A stretch of 64,000 nt of DNA from Flavobacteriaceae bacterium F08102 (GCA_023015935.1 JALKAY010000002.1:248001-312000), one strand, 5' to 3'. Counted from the first letter of the stretch, positions 45,701 through 54,077 are shown. Notes: a model not told the origin generated them from the sequence alone. Numbers and translations: made by a program.

Positions 45701-46240
45701 ATAACTAAAGACCAAAACAGAATTTTCGTCAACATTGCTTAAAGCAATTTGATAATTTCCGTCAAAATCAGTAGAAGTACCTTTTTTACTGCCTTTTAAG
45801 ATAACGTTCACACCAGGTAATGGTTGACCGGTTTCATCGACAATATGTCCTTTGATTATCGTTTGTAGTTCTTCTGATTTTGGCCGAATGATAATTGTTT
45901 TACGTTTGCCTAATAGGATTGAAAAATCTCCTTGTGAAAGACTTTGTTCTAATAAGCTCTTTACACGGATCGTTCCTTTTTTTACCGTAACAGGAGAGAA
46001 TTCATCAAATAAGTTAGAAGGGTAGATAAATCGATAGTTAGTTTGAGTTTTGATTAATTCAAAAACTTCTTTAACACTGATTACTCTATCAGATTCAATC
46101 TTAATGTTTGCATTTTGTGCATATCCCTTTTCTGGAACAAAACTAAAAATTGTTAAACAGTAAAAAAAAATAAAGATCCTCATAAGTAAAATAAGATGTT
46201 TTCTTCGGACGGAAAAACAGTGGGTTAATTTAATTTCCAT
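42797..46240 (-). CDS. SusC/RagA TonB-dependent receptor with STN domain, module A
   Basis: 1147 residues. After an extended signal region, a secretin/TonB short N-terminal (STN) domain spans about residues 45-120 (ISVKEVFELIKTQTNYRFIY). A carboxypeptidase-regulatory-like domain follows (IKGHIVDETGQPLPGVNVIL), then the plug (DEVVVIGYGTSKIKDATGVI; GASSLTGDNQPLWVIDGVP; VESIDILKDASATAVYGSRA) and a beta-barrel ending YSFGIKFNIQ. The STN domain marks a transducing receptor signalling to FecR. It is strongly similar to the module B SusC, most of all in the plug. The ATG at 46240 sits beside a conserved motif shared by both modules. Confidence 0.95.
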   Translation of the reverse strand: MEIKLTHCFSVRRKHLILLMRIFIFFYCLTIFSFVPEKGYAQNANIKIESDRVISVKEVFELIKTQTNYRFIYPSNLFDEFSPVTVKKGTIRVKSLLEQSLSQGDFSILLGKRKTIIIRPKSEELQTIIKGHIVDETGQPLPGVNVILKGSKKGTSTDFDGNYQIALSNVDENSVLVFSYVGYQKQEITIGTKTTIDLMMKPNLSSLDEVVVIGYGTSKIKDATGVISRVSAKEIQDAPMGSSVESLLQGKAVGVSVQIQSASPTSPISVIIRGASSLTGDNQPLWVIDGVPQYSNTTSGDIANTLYNLNINDVESIDILKDASATAVYGSRASNGVIIVTTKKGKPNMRPLFEVSSRTGLTVRDYNGYEYFETDQYKEFTIAAAKESIISGESFDSYVETVLDKEAYEGLRTSEFDKDDLQVLPDAFYDGNINWLDEFTQNPIVQQYNLSVRGGSKENTYFMSFNYSDTEGVIKGGRSELYGGRINYDTKINDNINFGISLSGSSRNSDNKDGLLSVIKNIRPDIPAYNPDGTLFTKDVYTENPYTTLKNSDIGKGITFNGTAFLEIQLLKGLKFKSSFTNNFTDAQYTNYDRLGTSNNNVFNTRAWSSTKTSFNVFENTLSYAKNINKKHDITALAGYSMEGRTRNYYSIRGENFPDDDILNNFGSAADITDVDETKTKNTLISQFARLHYKFNDRYIVSGTIRRDGSSRFGADKRWGIFPSGAAAWLISEENFMKSDLIQKYVSYLKLRSSLGVTGSQNLGDFDWVTLIYSAIYDDNPAFQPATMGNPDLRWEQTEMFDLGLDFGFLDSRIYGSVGIYEKNSKDILYNKPVAPSSSFSSVKSNIATLTNKGFELDFKYDILRTPDQRLTFDFNYFNNITKVTKFNGRLKELFFPGSYAPYIRLVEGGEIGQWYGLETAGRFYVSPEDAYTMRNSSTSTGQTTYYNTATETMGDLIFIDQDGDGKITNDDRVNIGSSSPKGAGGFGLTYMYKGFRINTTFSYAYGHKRFWNLPYSDVGATRNYNQSNLIAGQSTILKSPYEANYPRLAVGYNSRFSDFYLHDASYVRLNALNISYKLPSKLFKNSQIKGIDLTLQGTNLLTITKYPGFDPQGNWSSSSIGSGMSTDSSRYPSAQVYSFGIKFNIQ

Positions 46241-46247
46241 AAATTTG
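46240..46247 (+). promoter_or_regulatory. Plus-strand -7 element antisense to the susC leader, module A
   Basis: TAAATTTG, a match to TAnnTTTG, begins at the susC start-codon edge and points toward fecR. The same element is present at the same position in module B (59063-59070). I see no good -33 TTG. Confidence 0.45.
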
Positions 46248-46250
46248 CAT

Positions 46251-46337
46251 GTGTTAGTTAAACATTTTGTTGATTAATACATAAACTAGGGGCGAAACAT
46301 GAGACCGTCAAATTTCTGTTTCGCACCCTTTTTTTTT
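46251..46337 (+). ncRNA. Candidate cis-antisense sRNA over the fecR-susC gap, module A
   Basis: Bounds are inferred. The start comes from the TAAATTTG element ending at 46247. The end comes from a plus-strand intrinsic terminator: GGGGCGAAACA (46289-46299) pairs with TGTTTCGCACCC (46317-46328, one bulged A), followed by nine T residues (46329-46337). The product would be about 87 nt, antisense to the susC mRNA leader. PUL-linked antisense sRNAs (DonS type) occupy the same position in Bacteroides. On the minus strand the hairpin has no T tract, so it is not a terminator for susC. Confidence 0.55.
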
Positions 46338-46403
46338 AGATAGGTTCTTATCCTATTTATAGAATGAATCGTGATTTCTTACGAAGCATCGATCATTTCT
46401 ATT

Positions 46404-47561
46404 TTATTTTAATATTACTTTTTTTCCATATATTGAATAATTGTTAATTGCTTCTAATTCTTTAAGTGTTATGAGGATATCCTCAATGTGTTGATCTTTA
46501 CTTAAATTTCCATTAAATAGTTTTGCACTTAATGTTGGGTTTTCAAAATGAACATCAATGTCATACCATCGAGAAAGAATGCGCATGATTTCTTCAAGGG
46601 TTTTATTTTCAAAACTAAAGATCCCATCTCTCCATGAAATCTCATTGTATACATCTACTGTTTGAAGGCTAAATTGATTGGTCCCTTTTTCAAAGATTAA
46701 TTGTTGCGTTGGAAGCAATTGTTGTTTTTGTTGATTAGCGTTCCAAGCAATCTTTCCATTTACTAAGGTTGTAAATATGGCGTCTTCATTTGAATAAGCT
46801 TTTACGTTAAACTCAGTTCCTAAAACTTCAATTTTCTGCACGTCAGTTAGGACACTAAATTTTGTTCCATTGTGTGCCGTACTTGGCGACACCTCAAAGT
46901 AGGCTTCACCGTAAATCAATTCTACAGATCTAGGTTGATTTTCGACAAATGAAACGGGAAATTTTAGTTTAGATTCGGAATTTAACCACACTTTAGTTCC
47001 ATCATTTAATTTCAGGTAAAACTGACCTCCACGCGGAATGGTTAAATAATTATAAACAACTTCAGTTGACTTTTTGATGCTGTCAGTTCCGGTATAAATT
47101 AATTCTTCTCCATTGCTTTCTGCAAAGGAGTTTTTAAACGTTTTTCCTTTTTCTAAAGGGATATTTTCCCCATTTTCTAAGGTTAAAGTAGCTTTATCGG
47201 TACCAATCGAAATGATAGATTCCTTTGCTGAAGGTAACGTAGATGTAGTTTCCTCACGCAATACAAAGGGTAAAGCAATCAGTAAGGCAATACCAGCTGC
47301 AATTGCAACTTTAACGACTGGAGTCAAGTACAATTTTTTGACTTTGGGTTTCTTTTTTATCGTATCCTTGTTTAATTCAGCCAAAATTGCCTTGTACATC
47401 CGCTGTTCCGTCTCCAGTTTTTCTTCGTCTGTTTCTTGGAATTCATTTGATTTTTGATGCGAAAAGAAATAGTTAATTAGAATTCGTAGCTCCTTCTTTG
47501 AAGCTTTTCCCGCTTGCCATTTCTCGATAAGAGAAATAAATTTTTTATGTCGATGATGCAT
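46404..47561 (-). CDS. FecR-family anti-sigma factor, module A
   Basis: 385 residues. A cytoplasmic N-terminal region (about 90 residues) is expected to bind the sigma factor. A single membrane helix follows (VAIAAGIALLIALPFVL), then the periplasmic FecR domain (LTIPRGGQFYLKLNDGTKVW; VELIYGEAYFEVSP; VLGTEFNVKAY) and a C-terminal DUF4974 domain (LEEIMRILSRWYDIDVHFEN). It lies 70 bp after the sigma gene and 163 bp before susC. It probably releases sigma when the SusC STN domain signals. Confidence 0.93.
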   Translation of the reverse strand: MHHRHKKFISLIEKWQAGKASKKELRILINYFFSHQKSNEFQETDEEKLETEQRMYKAILAELNKDTIKKKPKVKKLYLTPVVKVAIAAGIALLIALPFVLREETTSTLPSAKESIISIGTDKATLTLENGENIPLEKGKTFKNSFAESNGEELIYTGTDSIKKSTEVVYNYLTIPRGGQFYLKLNDGTKVWLNSESKLKFPVSFVENQPRSVELIYGEAYFEVSPSTAHNGTKFSVLTDVQKIEVLGTEFNVKAYSNEDAIFTTLVNGKIAWNANQQKQQLLPTQQLIFEKGTNQFSLQTVDVYNEISWRDGIFSFENKTLEEIMRILSRWYDIDVHFENPTLSAKLFNGNLSKDQHIEDILITLKELEAINNYSIYGKKVILK

Positions 47562-47631
47562 TTTTTAACTTCCTATATATCTTATTGACGTAAGAAATTC
47601 TAGGTACACCTGTTTTTGTGTGAAGAAAAAT

Positions 47632-48213
47632 TTATTTTATTGAATTTAAGAGAAGTACGGCTACTTCTAAACTTACAATATGCCCTAATTTTAAGCGCAA
47701 AATTGCCAAAGCTTTTGAAATGTGGCCTTCTACGGTTCGCTTAGAAATATTGAGTTTGAGGGCGATTTCACTATTGCTTAGTTGGAGGTCACGACTTAGT
47801 AAAAAGACTTCTTTACATTTGGCGGGGAGTTTGTCAATTTCTCCGTAAATAAATTCAATAAGTTCCTCTGTCATCATGGAACTTTCAGGATTTTCTAGTT
47901 GTAATACCGTGTGAAAGTCCTCAAGTTGATCAAGGTTTTTAGCGTTTTTATTTTTTCTAAAATAATCGTACACTTTATAAATGGTACTGGTATATAGATA
48001 GTTTTTTAAAGAGGTTTTAATTTCAAGTTGAGCGCGTTTTTGCCATAGATTAATAAAAACGTCTTGTACAATATCTTCGGCAATTTCCTTTTCTTTTACT
48101 AAATTAATGGCAGCTTGATATAATTGACTCCAATAATGTAGATATAGCAGTCGTAATGCCTGCTCATCATCACGATGTAATTTTTCTATGAGATTTCGCT
48201 CATTTGTGTTCAT
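47632..48213 (-). CDS. ECF RNA polymerase sigma factor, module A
   Basis: 193 residues, sigma-70 Bacteroides expansion type. Region 2: FINLWQKRAQLEIKTSLKNY and VYDYFRK. Region 4: LPAKCKEVFLLSRDLQLSNS with recognition helix ISKRTVEGHISKAL. It ends in a hydrophobic tail. It is expected to direct transcription of the module A susC operon under FecR control. A -7 element lies 19 bp upstream of its ATG. Confidence 0.93.
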   Translation of the reverse strand: MNTNERNLIEKLHRDDEQALRLLYLHYWSQLYQAAINLVKEKEIAEDIVQDVFINLWQKRAQLEIKTSLKNYLYTSTIYKVYDYFRKNKNAKNLDQLEDFHTVLQLENPESSMMTEELIEFIYGEIDKLPAKCKEVFLLSRDLQLSNSEIALKLNISKRTVEGHISKALAILRLKLGHIVSLEVAVLLLNSIK

Positions 48214-48232
48214 TGTTTCAATTATTTTACTG

Positions 48233-48240
48233 CAAACGTA
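48233..48240 (-). promoter_or_regulatory. Candidate -7 element of sigma gene, module A
   Basis: TACGTTTG on the minus strand matches TAnnTTTG, 19 bp before the ATG at 48213. A housekeeping-type promoter would fit basal expression of the sigma/FecR pair. Confidence 0.45.
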
Positions 48241-48361
48241 GTACGAAAGTAGCTATTTAATATGATAATGATAATTTATCTTGTAAATTTAAGTATTAAA
48301 ATAGATAAGTTTGTTGGTTTTTTTAAACTGTAATACGTTCGTTTACAGTTGTATATAAAAA

Positions 48362-48400
48362 AAAGAAAAAGAAGAGCAATCAAATTAAAGATTGCCCTTC
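48362..48400 (-). terminator. Terminator of module B
   Basis: Stem GAAGAGCAATC (48371-48381) with GATTGCCCTTC (48390-48400), one mismatch, 8-nt loop. On the minus strand a T/C-rich and then T-rich tract follows. It lies about 160 bp beyond the last TlpA gene of module B. Confidence 0.8.
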
Positions 48401-48562
48401 TAAATTGGGTATGATAACTAATTCTACTATTTTTTAATTTTAGTAAACCTAAAATGGGTAAAAAATTAAATCAACGTAGTAGTTTATAAATGTTTATATT
48501 TAAGCTATAAAACTTTTTTCCATTAAGAAGAATAAGGTGTGCAGCACCTATAAAATCAGTTA

Positions 48563-49954
48563 TTATAGTTTTAATTTATCAAATAACTTAATTAATTCGC
48601 TGTTTGAAGGACGTGGCGCATTAGCACTAACAATATTTCCTTGTGGATCAATCAAAATAAAGCGGGGTATACCACTAATTTCATAAGCATTAATAAAGTC
48701 ACTTTTCCAATCCTTATCTGCAATCAATTGTATTCCAGAAAGCTCTTTTTCTGTCACCATTTTTCTCCAAGAATCACGCGCATTTTCCGTATCAATTGAA
48801 ATACTAACAAATGCTATGTTTTTTCCGTGGTATTGTTTTTCAATTTTTTTAAGTGAAGGAACCTCTGCTAAACAGGGGGCACACCACGTTGCCCATACAT
48901 CAATATATACGTATTTTCCTTTAAAATCGCTTAAGGATGTTGTACCTCCAGCATGGTTGACATAATTGTTAAATTCGGGAGAAGGTTGTCCTTTACTTAG
49001 TTTATTTAATGCTTTATACTTTTGGGTGATACGTTCATTATTTCTTGTGGAAGTAGAAAAAGATAAATAAGCTTTATAGTATGCATCAATATGATCTACA
49101 TGACTTATGTCGGAATTAGCCGCTGACATTAATAAGCTATTCTTAATAAAGTCATTTTGAATTGCCCCAAATACTTTCAGTTTAGCGAAGTATTTATCTT
49201 CATCCCCATTTTCAATGTATTCATTTGCCTTTCTTTTAAAGTGAAGGTCGACCAATTTAGTATAAGAGCCTCTTTGTTTATAGCGCTCTTCATTAAGGTA
49301 ATCAACACCGTCTAATTCTTTTAAGAATTCCTTTGATACTTTAAAATCAGGTTTTTTTGCATATCGTCGGTGTGAACTTTCGTAATTAAGTAAGGTGAAA
49401 AGGTGATAATAATGTAATTCTTCGCGTTCAAATTCTTCAAATTCTTTAGGAAGGTTTTGGAAACTTTCTAGGTAACTTACATAACGTTCATTTAGCGATT
49501 TTTGCTTCGCAAGAAAATCAGCTTCATTTAATGAATTGAAGGCGGCGTAATCTCCTCTTTCTTTGATGATGTTACTTATTTTCGTTAATAAATAGGTAGA
49601 GGGCTCCGGATTTGTTCCCGTTAATTTAGCGGTACCTCTGAGTTTAGTGACATTGGAGCCGTTGGCGGTTAGGTTATAGGTTCCACCATTCGTTAAATAG
49701 AGGTAAACATTCATCCCTCCAAAACCTCTAAAGGAGTAATATCCTGTGCCAGTGGTGAGGGTATCTTTAAAGGAACCATCTTCAGCTAGTTTAATAACTT
49801 GTGGGCCAGTATTACTATATTTTTTGGTAATTGTAAATTCGTTTGATCGGGCCTCTGTAATCGTTCCCGAAAATAGAATATAATCGTTGTTAGTATTTGC
49901 TTTACAAGTTCCGATATATAGTATGAAAAGGAGTACAATACTAATTTTTTTCAT
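48563..49954 (-). CDS. TlpA-like lipoprotein 3, module B
   Basis: 463 residues. The lipobox is IGTC, with CKAN following. A DUF4369-like N-terminal domain (YILFSGTITEARSNEF; GGTYNLTANGSNV), a helical middle (FNSLNEADFLAKQKSLNERY), and a thioredoxin domain with active site ATWCAPCLAEVP (Cys358/Cys361) and cis-proline GIPRF. The middle region is nearly the same as in the 51404 protein, whereas the N-terminal domain differs. Last gene of the three-TlpA run, 35 bp after the preceding gene. Confidence 0.9.
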   Translation of the reverse strand: MKKISIVLLFILYIGTCKANTNNDYILFSGTITEARSNEFTITKKYSNTGPQVIKLAEDGSFKDTLTTGTGYYSFRGFGGMNVYLYLTNGGTYNLTANGSNVTKLRGTAKLTGTNPEPSTYLLTKISNIIKERGDYAAFNSLNEADFLAKQKSLNERYVSYLESFQNLPKEFEEFEREELHYYHLFTLLNYESSHRRYAKKPDFKVSKEFLKELDGVDYLNEERYKQRGSYTKLVDLHFKRKANEYIENGDEDKYFAKLKVFGAIQNDFIKNSLLMSAANSDISHVDHIDAYYKAYLSFSTSTRNNERITQKYKALNKLSKGQPSPEFNNYVNHAGGTTSLSDFKGKYVYIDVWATWCAPCLAEVPSLKKIEKQYHGKNIAFVSISIDTENARDSWRKMVTEKELSGIQLIADKDWKSDFINAYEISGIPRFILIDPQGNIVSANAPRPSNSELIKLFDKLKL

Positions 49955-49989
49955 GATCTTTTTTTATGGGTTATATAGGTGTGATTTAA

Positions 49990-51375
49990 TTAAATACCTA
50001 GTTCATCAAATAAGGATATGAGTGCTTTATTAGAAGGTCTAGGTGCATTCCATGATACAATATTCCCCTTAGGATCTATTAAAATAAAGCGCGGTATACT
50101 GTTAATTTTATAGGCTAAAATAAATTCAGTATTCCAATCTTTATCTGCCAGTAATTGTACACCGCCTAGTTGTTTATCTGCAATCATTTTACTCCAAGCT
50201 TCACGTTTATTTTGTGTGTCAATCGAAATGCTTACAAATTCTATGTTTTTGCCATGATATTTTTTTTCAATTTCTTTAAGGTAAGGTACTTCTGCTAAAC
50301 ATGGGCCACACCAGGTTGCCCACACATCGATGTACACGTATTTCCCTTTAAAATCACTTAAGGAACTTGTACCTCCTGCGTTATTAACAAAATCTGTAAA
50401 AACAGGAGAAGGCGCCCCTCTTGAGAGTTTCTTTAGGTCTTCATACTTTTCAGTGAAACTTTGGTTATTTTCTTTTGACGTAGAAACCGCGATAAAGGTG
50501 TTATAATAGGTATCCATATCATCTGTATATGCTATGTCATATTTTGCAGCTGCTTTTAACAGGTCATTTTTAATATAGTCATTTGGAATAGCACCGAATA
50601 CCTTAAGTTTAGCTAAGTATTTATCAATACCTTCTTTGTCTGCTAACTCAAGTGCTTTCAGGTCAAAATATTCTCCCACTAATTTACTATACCATCCTCG
50701 GTGTTTATACGCCGCTTCATTGTAGAAGTCTACTTCCTCCAATGGTTTAAGAAATTCCTTTGAAACTCTAAATTCAGGATCTTGAATATTTCTTCCGTGT
50801 CTTGATTGGTATCTAATTAAGGATAAAAGGTAATAATTAATCAATTCCTCACGCTCAAATTGAGCAAAATCTTTAGGGATATCTGGAAAGCTATCTAAAT
50901 AAGCCACGAGATTGTCTTTAATCATCAAAGCTTTAGCACTGAAATCAGCTTCGTTTAAGGTATTATATTTTTCAAAGTCCCCTCTTAAGCTGTTCATACG
51001 ACTATCTTTAGTCAATAAAAATTTAGAAGCGTTGGCATATAACCCCGTTAATTTGGAGGTATTTCTCATATCTTTTCCGTCGGTCGTCAGAACATAGGTT
51101 CCTCCATTGGCAAAGTAAAGGTCAATTCTGTTCATTCCTTTACCGCTAAGTCTATAGGTACCTGTTCCAGAAAATATGGTATCGCAAGTAAAGGAACCAT
51201 CTTCTGCTGTTTTAATCGTGTACCTTCCTTTACCATCTTTATACGATAGTTGAAATTTTGTTGATGGAGCATTCGAAATTACTCCGGAGAAAAGTATATA
51301 ATCTTTAGTGGGCTTTTCATCACAAGAGGCTAAGCAAAGCATTGAAATAAAGAGAATAACAATTTTGTTCATCAT
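49990..51375 (-). CDS. TlpA-like lipoprotein 2, module B
   Basis: 461 residues. The lipobox is CLASC, with DEK following; this is the only TlpA of the array with acidic residues just after the Cys, so it could be sorted differently. A DUF4369-like domain (YILFSGVISNAPSTKF), a helical middle (YNTLNEADFSAKALMIKDNL), and a thioredoxin domain with ATWCGPCLAEVP (Cys356/Cys359) and cis-proline SIPRF. It is the most diverged of the three module B copies. 28 bp after the 51404 gene. Confidence 0.9.
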   Translation of the reverse strand: MMNKIVILFISMLCLASCDEKPTKDYILFSGVISNAPSTKFQLSYKDGKGRYTIKTAEDGSFTCDTIFSGTGTYRLSGKGMNRIDLYFANGGTYVLTTDGKDMRNTSKLTGLYANASKFLLTKDSRMNSLRGDFEKYNTLNEADFSAKALMIKDNLVAYLDSFPDIPKDFAQFEREELINYYLLSLIRYQSRHGRNIQDPEFRVSKEFLKPLEEVDFYNEAAYKHRGWYSKLVGEYFDLKALELADKEGIDKYLAKLKVFGAIPNDYIKNDLLKAAAKYDIAYTDDMDTYYNTFIAVSTSKENNQSFTEKYEDLKKLSRGAPSPVFTDFVNNAGGTSSLSDFKGKYVYIDVWATWCGPCLAEVPYLKEIEKKYHGKNIEFVSISIDTQNKREAWSKMIADKQLGGVQLLADKDWNTEFILAYKINSIPRFILIDPKGNIVSWNAPRPSNKALISLFDELGI

Positions 51376-51403
51376 GTATTTTTTTTAGATAATAATGTGT
51401 TCT

Positions 51404-52783
51404 TTAAATTCCTAGTTCATTAAATAGGGTAATTAGTTCTTTATTAGAAGGTCTAGGAGCATTTGCATTGACAATTTTTCCGTCAGGATCTATGAGGATA
51501 AAACGCGGAATACTATTTATCTCATAAGCTTCAATAAACTTGCTACTCCAATCCTTGTCGGCGATTAGTTGTACCCCGCTAAGTTGTTTGTCTGTCACCA
51601 TTTTTCTCCACGAATCACGTGCTTTTTCAGTATCAATAGAAATACTTACAAATGCGATGTTTTTTCCGTGGTATTGTTTTTCAACTTTTTTAAGCGAAGG
51701 AACCTCTGCTAAACAGGGGCCACACCACGTTGCCCATACATCAATATATACGTATTTTCCTTTAAAATCGCTTAAGGACGTCGTTCCGCCAGCGTGGTTG
51801 CTATAATCGTTAAATTCAGGTGAAGGTTGTCCTTTACTAAGTTTTTTTAATGCTTTATACTTTTGGGTAATACTTTCGTTATTTCTGGTAGAAGTAGAAA
51901 CAGATAAATAAGTGTTATAGTACGCATCTATATTGTCCGTATAACCTATGTCGTATTTTGCGGCAGACATTAATAAGCTATTTTTAATATAATCATTCGG
52001 AATTGCTCCAAATACGTTAAGTTTTGCCATGTATTTATCTACCTTTTCATTTTCTGCATATTCATTCGCTTTTCTATTAAAGTGAAGGTCGACTAATTTA
52101 GTATAAGATCCTCTACGTCTATAGCGCTCTTCATTAAGATAGTCAACACCATCTAATTCTTTTAAAAAATCCTTTGATACCTTAAAGTCAGGTTGTTCTG
52201 TGTATCGTTGGTGTAAACTTTCGTAATTAAGTAATGTTAAAAGGTGATAATAGTATAATTCTTCGCGTTCAAATTCTTCAAATTCTTTTGGAATATTAGG
52301 AAAGCTTTCTAGGTAGCTAATATAACGTTCATTCAGCGAATTTTGCTTCGCAAGAAAATCAGCTTCATTTAATGAATTAAATTCGGCATAATCGCCTCTT
52401 TCCTTGACGATGTTATTTGATTTAGTCATTAAATAATTGGAGGCATCAGGATCCGTTCCAGTTAACTTTACCGTATTTCTAAAATCTTTTCCATCTGCCG
52501 TTAAATGATAAACACCTCCATTGGTTAAATACAAATCGGCTCGATATCTAGAATCGGTAAAAATGTAATGACCAGTTCCGGTAGTTAATGTATCAGCAAA
52601 GGAACCGTCTTCTGCCAGTGGAATAGACAGCGAACCTGTACCACTATTCTTTTTAACTATTCTAAAGTTTTTAGATGTGGCATCTGAAATTGTTCCAGAA
52701 AATAAAATTACATTCTCGGTAGGATTTACTTTGCAAGATACCAAGAATAAGATTGAAAGTAATAGGGTGAATACTTTTTTCAT
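51404..52783 (-). CDS. TlpA-like lipoprotein 1, module B
   Basis: 459 residues. The lipobox is FLVSC, with KVN following. Its N-terminal domain (TGTGHYIF; RADLYL; GGVYHLTADGKDF; GTDPDASNYLMTK) is nearly identical to that of the module A TlpA (38712), while residues about 120-330 follow the 48563 protein (FNSLNEADFLAKQNSLNERY). Active site ATWCGPCLAEVP (Cys354/Cys357), cis-proline SIPRF. It appears to be a mosaic of the other paralogs. First gene after the DUF4465 gene and intercistronic hairpin. Confidence 0.9.
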   Translation of the reverse strand: MKKVFTLLLSILFLVSCKVNPTENVILFSGTISDATSKNFRIVKKNSGTGSLSIPLAEDGSFADTLTTGTGHYIFTDSRYRADLYLTNGGVYHLTADGKDFRNTVKLTGTDPDASNYLMTKSNNIVKERGDYAEFNSLNEADFLAKQNSLNERYISYLESFPNIPKEFEEFEREELYYYHLLTLLNYESLHQRYTEQPDFKVSKDFLKELDGVDYLNEERYRRRGSYTKLVDLHFNRKANEYAENEKVDKYMAKLNVFGAIPNDYIKNSLLMSAAKYDIGYTDNIDAYYNTYLSVSTSTRNNESITQKYKALKKLSKGQPSPEFNDYSNHAGGTTSLSDFKGKYVYIDVWATWCGPCLAEVPSLKKVEKQYHGKNIAFVSISIDTEKARDSWRKMVTDKQLSGVQLIADKDWSSKFIEAYEINSIPRFILIDPDGKIVNANAPRPSNKELITLFNELGI

Positions 52784-52896
52784 GTAGGGTTATTTTGGGA
52801 TAAATAAAATATAGGTATTCCAAGTGCTAAACAAATAAATTGCTAGTTGTGAGTAGTTTACCTTGGGTGTTGAGGTGAGAGAAAATAAATTAGATT

Positions 52897-52930
52897 AAAA
52901 TGAACGGGGAATAAATTCCCCGTTCATTTT
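52897..52930 (-). promoter_or_regulatory. Intercistronic hairpin, module B
   Basis: Perfect 15-bp stem AAAATGAACGGGGAA / TTCCCCGTTCATTTT with a 4-nt loop, between the DUF4465 and first TlpA genes. The core ACGGGGA...TCCCCGT is shared with the module A hairpin at 40117-40150. T residues at both ends would allow partial termination. Confidence 0.8.
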
Positions 52931-52958
52931 AAGAAAAGGTACTGTATTAATTCAGGTA

Positions 52959-54062
52959 TTATTGTAGGCGAATCCCATCCAAACAAAACAATGAAGGATA
53001 GACCATTTTTCCTTGATTATCTACATAATCAGAAGACATTTTAAATAATACTTTGTCTACAGTTCCCAAAGAAGTTAAATCAACTTTTCTCCAATCTCTT
53101 AATATATAATTATATTCAGGGAAAGCAGGGTCTACTTCAGGTCTAATAGCCAAATAAACATCTACCGTACCTGTAGTGGTCCCGTTTAAGAAACCTTCAA
53201 TAGTTAATTTTACATACCCCTTGTGTATAGCATCAGCAGCTTCATCATAGGCTTCTTCATAGGCTTCATCGTATACAGCTTGTTGTTCCTCTGGGGTACT
53301 TCCTGGATTATTGGCAATAAACGCATCACGCGCCGCTTCTCCCGCTGCAATTCCTGCAGGATCTCCCGCTTCGTGTTTAGCTAAAAGTTCAGTACCAGCT
53401 AATCGGATGGTTTTAAGCGTTCCATCAATACCAGGAAGTGTAAATACGCCTTGGAGGTTTGGATCGTCATTTTCTATACCTGGATTGTCTCTTTTACCGC
53501 CCGTAAGTAAATATTCTTGAGTGACAGGATCTATGTCTTCAGAAAGAATAGAACCATAACTAGCTAAAAGATAGTTATAAGTTGTATTAGCCACTAAAAC
53601 ATGTTCTACAGTAGTCGGCTCTGACAATGTAAAATACGCATCATCTCCAGTCGCTTTACCTACTAAGTAATTTTTCATAGGATTAACACGTGTAGTATAA
53701 ACACTAAAAGCTGTTGTGTTTATGGCCGCTTGTTCTTCAGCCGGTGTTAATCCTCCGGCAGGAGCAAAATCTGGGCTCAATTCCCAAGGATAAGAACGGA
53801 AATTTTTATTAGACAGCGCAAAACCGCTATAATCACCATTTCCGTTATTGTTAACGTTTACCGTTATGATTCCCGACTTTTGATCACCAGCAGTAAAAGG
53901 ACCTGCTGGAATTTCATAGGAAAACCTGTCTAAGGAAATTTCGTTAAACGTAATATCATTTGGGTACGGTATTCTAAGGTCTATGTCATCTGCGCAAGCG
54001 CTAAATAAGAACAAACCAATTATGGCAGCTGTGGTGCCTTTATATTTTTTTATTAATTTCAT
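52959..54062 (-). CDS. DUF4465 surface lipoprotein, module B
   Basis: 367 residues. The lipobox is LFSAC followed by ADDID, again an acidic surface-export-like signal. DUF4465 features match module A (FSYEIPAGPF, YSGFALSNK, DDAYFTLSE, VANTTYNYLL, KLTIEGFLNG, WRKVDLTSLG, FCLDGIRL). An Ala/Glu/Tyr-rich insertion at about residues 233-277 contains the repeat AYEEAYDEA. It lies 15 bp after susD. Presumed surface ligand-binding partner of SusCD; ligand unknown. Confidence 0.88.
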   Translation of the reverse strand: MKLIKKYKGTTAAIIGLFLFSACADDIDLRIPYPNDITFNEISLDRFSYEIPAGPFTAGDQKSGIITVNVNNNGNGDYSGFALSNKNFRSYPWELSPDFAPAGGLTPAEEQAAINTTAFSVYTTRVNPMKNYLVGKATGDDAYFTLSEPTTVEHVLVANTTYNYLLASYGSILSEDIDPVTQEYLLTGGKRDNPGIENDDPNLQGVFTLPGIDGTLKTIRLAGTELLAKHEAGDPAGIAAGEAARDAFIANNPGSTPEEQQAVYDEAYEEAYDEAADAIHKGYVKLTIEGFLNGTTTGTVDVYLAIRPEVDPAFPEYNYILRDWRKVDLTSLGTVDKVLFKMSSDYVDNQGKMVYPSLFCLDGIRLQ

Positions 54063-54077
54063 GTGGTACGAGTTAAA

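Larger units (their letters stand above)
48214..48562. other. Intergenic region between modules A and B
   Basis: 349 bp, very AT-rich. It holds the module B terminator (48371-48400) and the module A sigma promoter element. I see no further gene. Confidence 0.6.

Noticed and set aside
46241-46403. Cobalamin riboswitch or other metabolite riboswitch upstream of susC
   Set aside because: I looked because DUF4465 relatives may bind B12, but the 163-bp and 95-bp gaps contain only the plus-strand terminator structures and no B12-box-like sequence.
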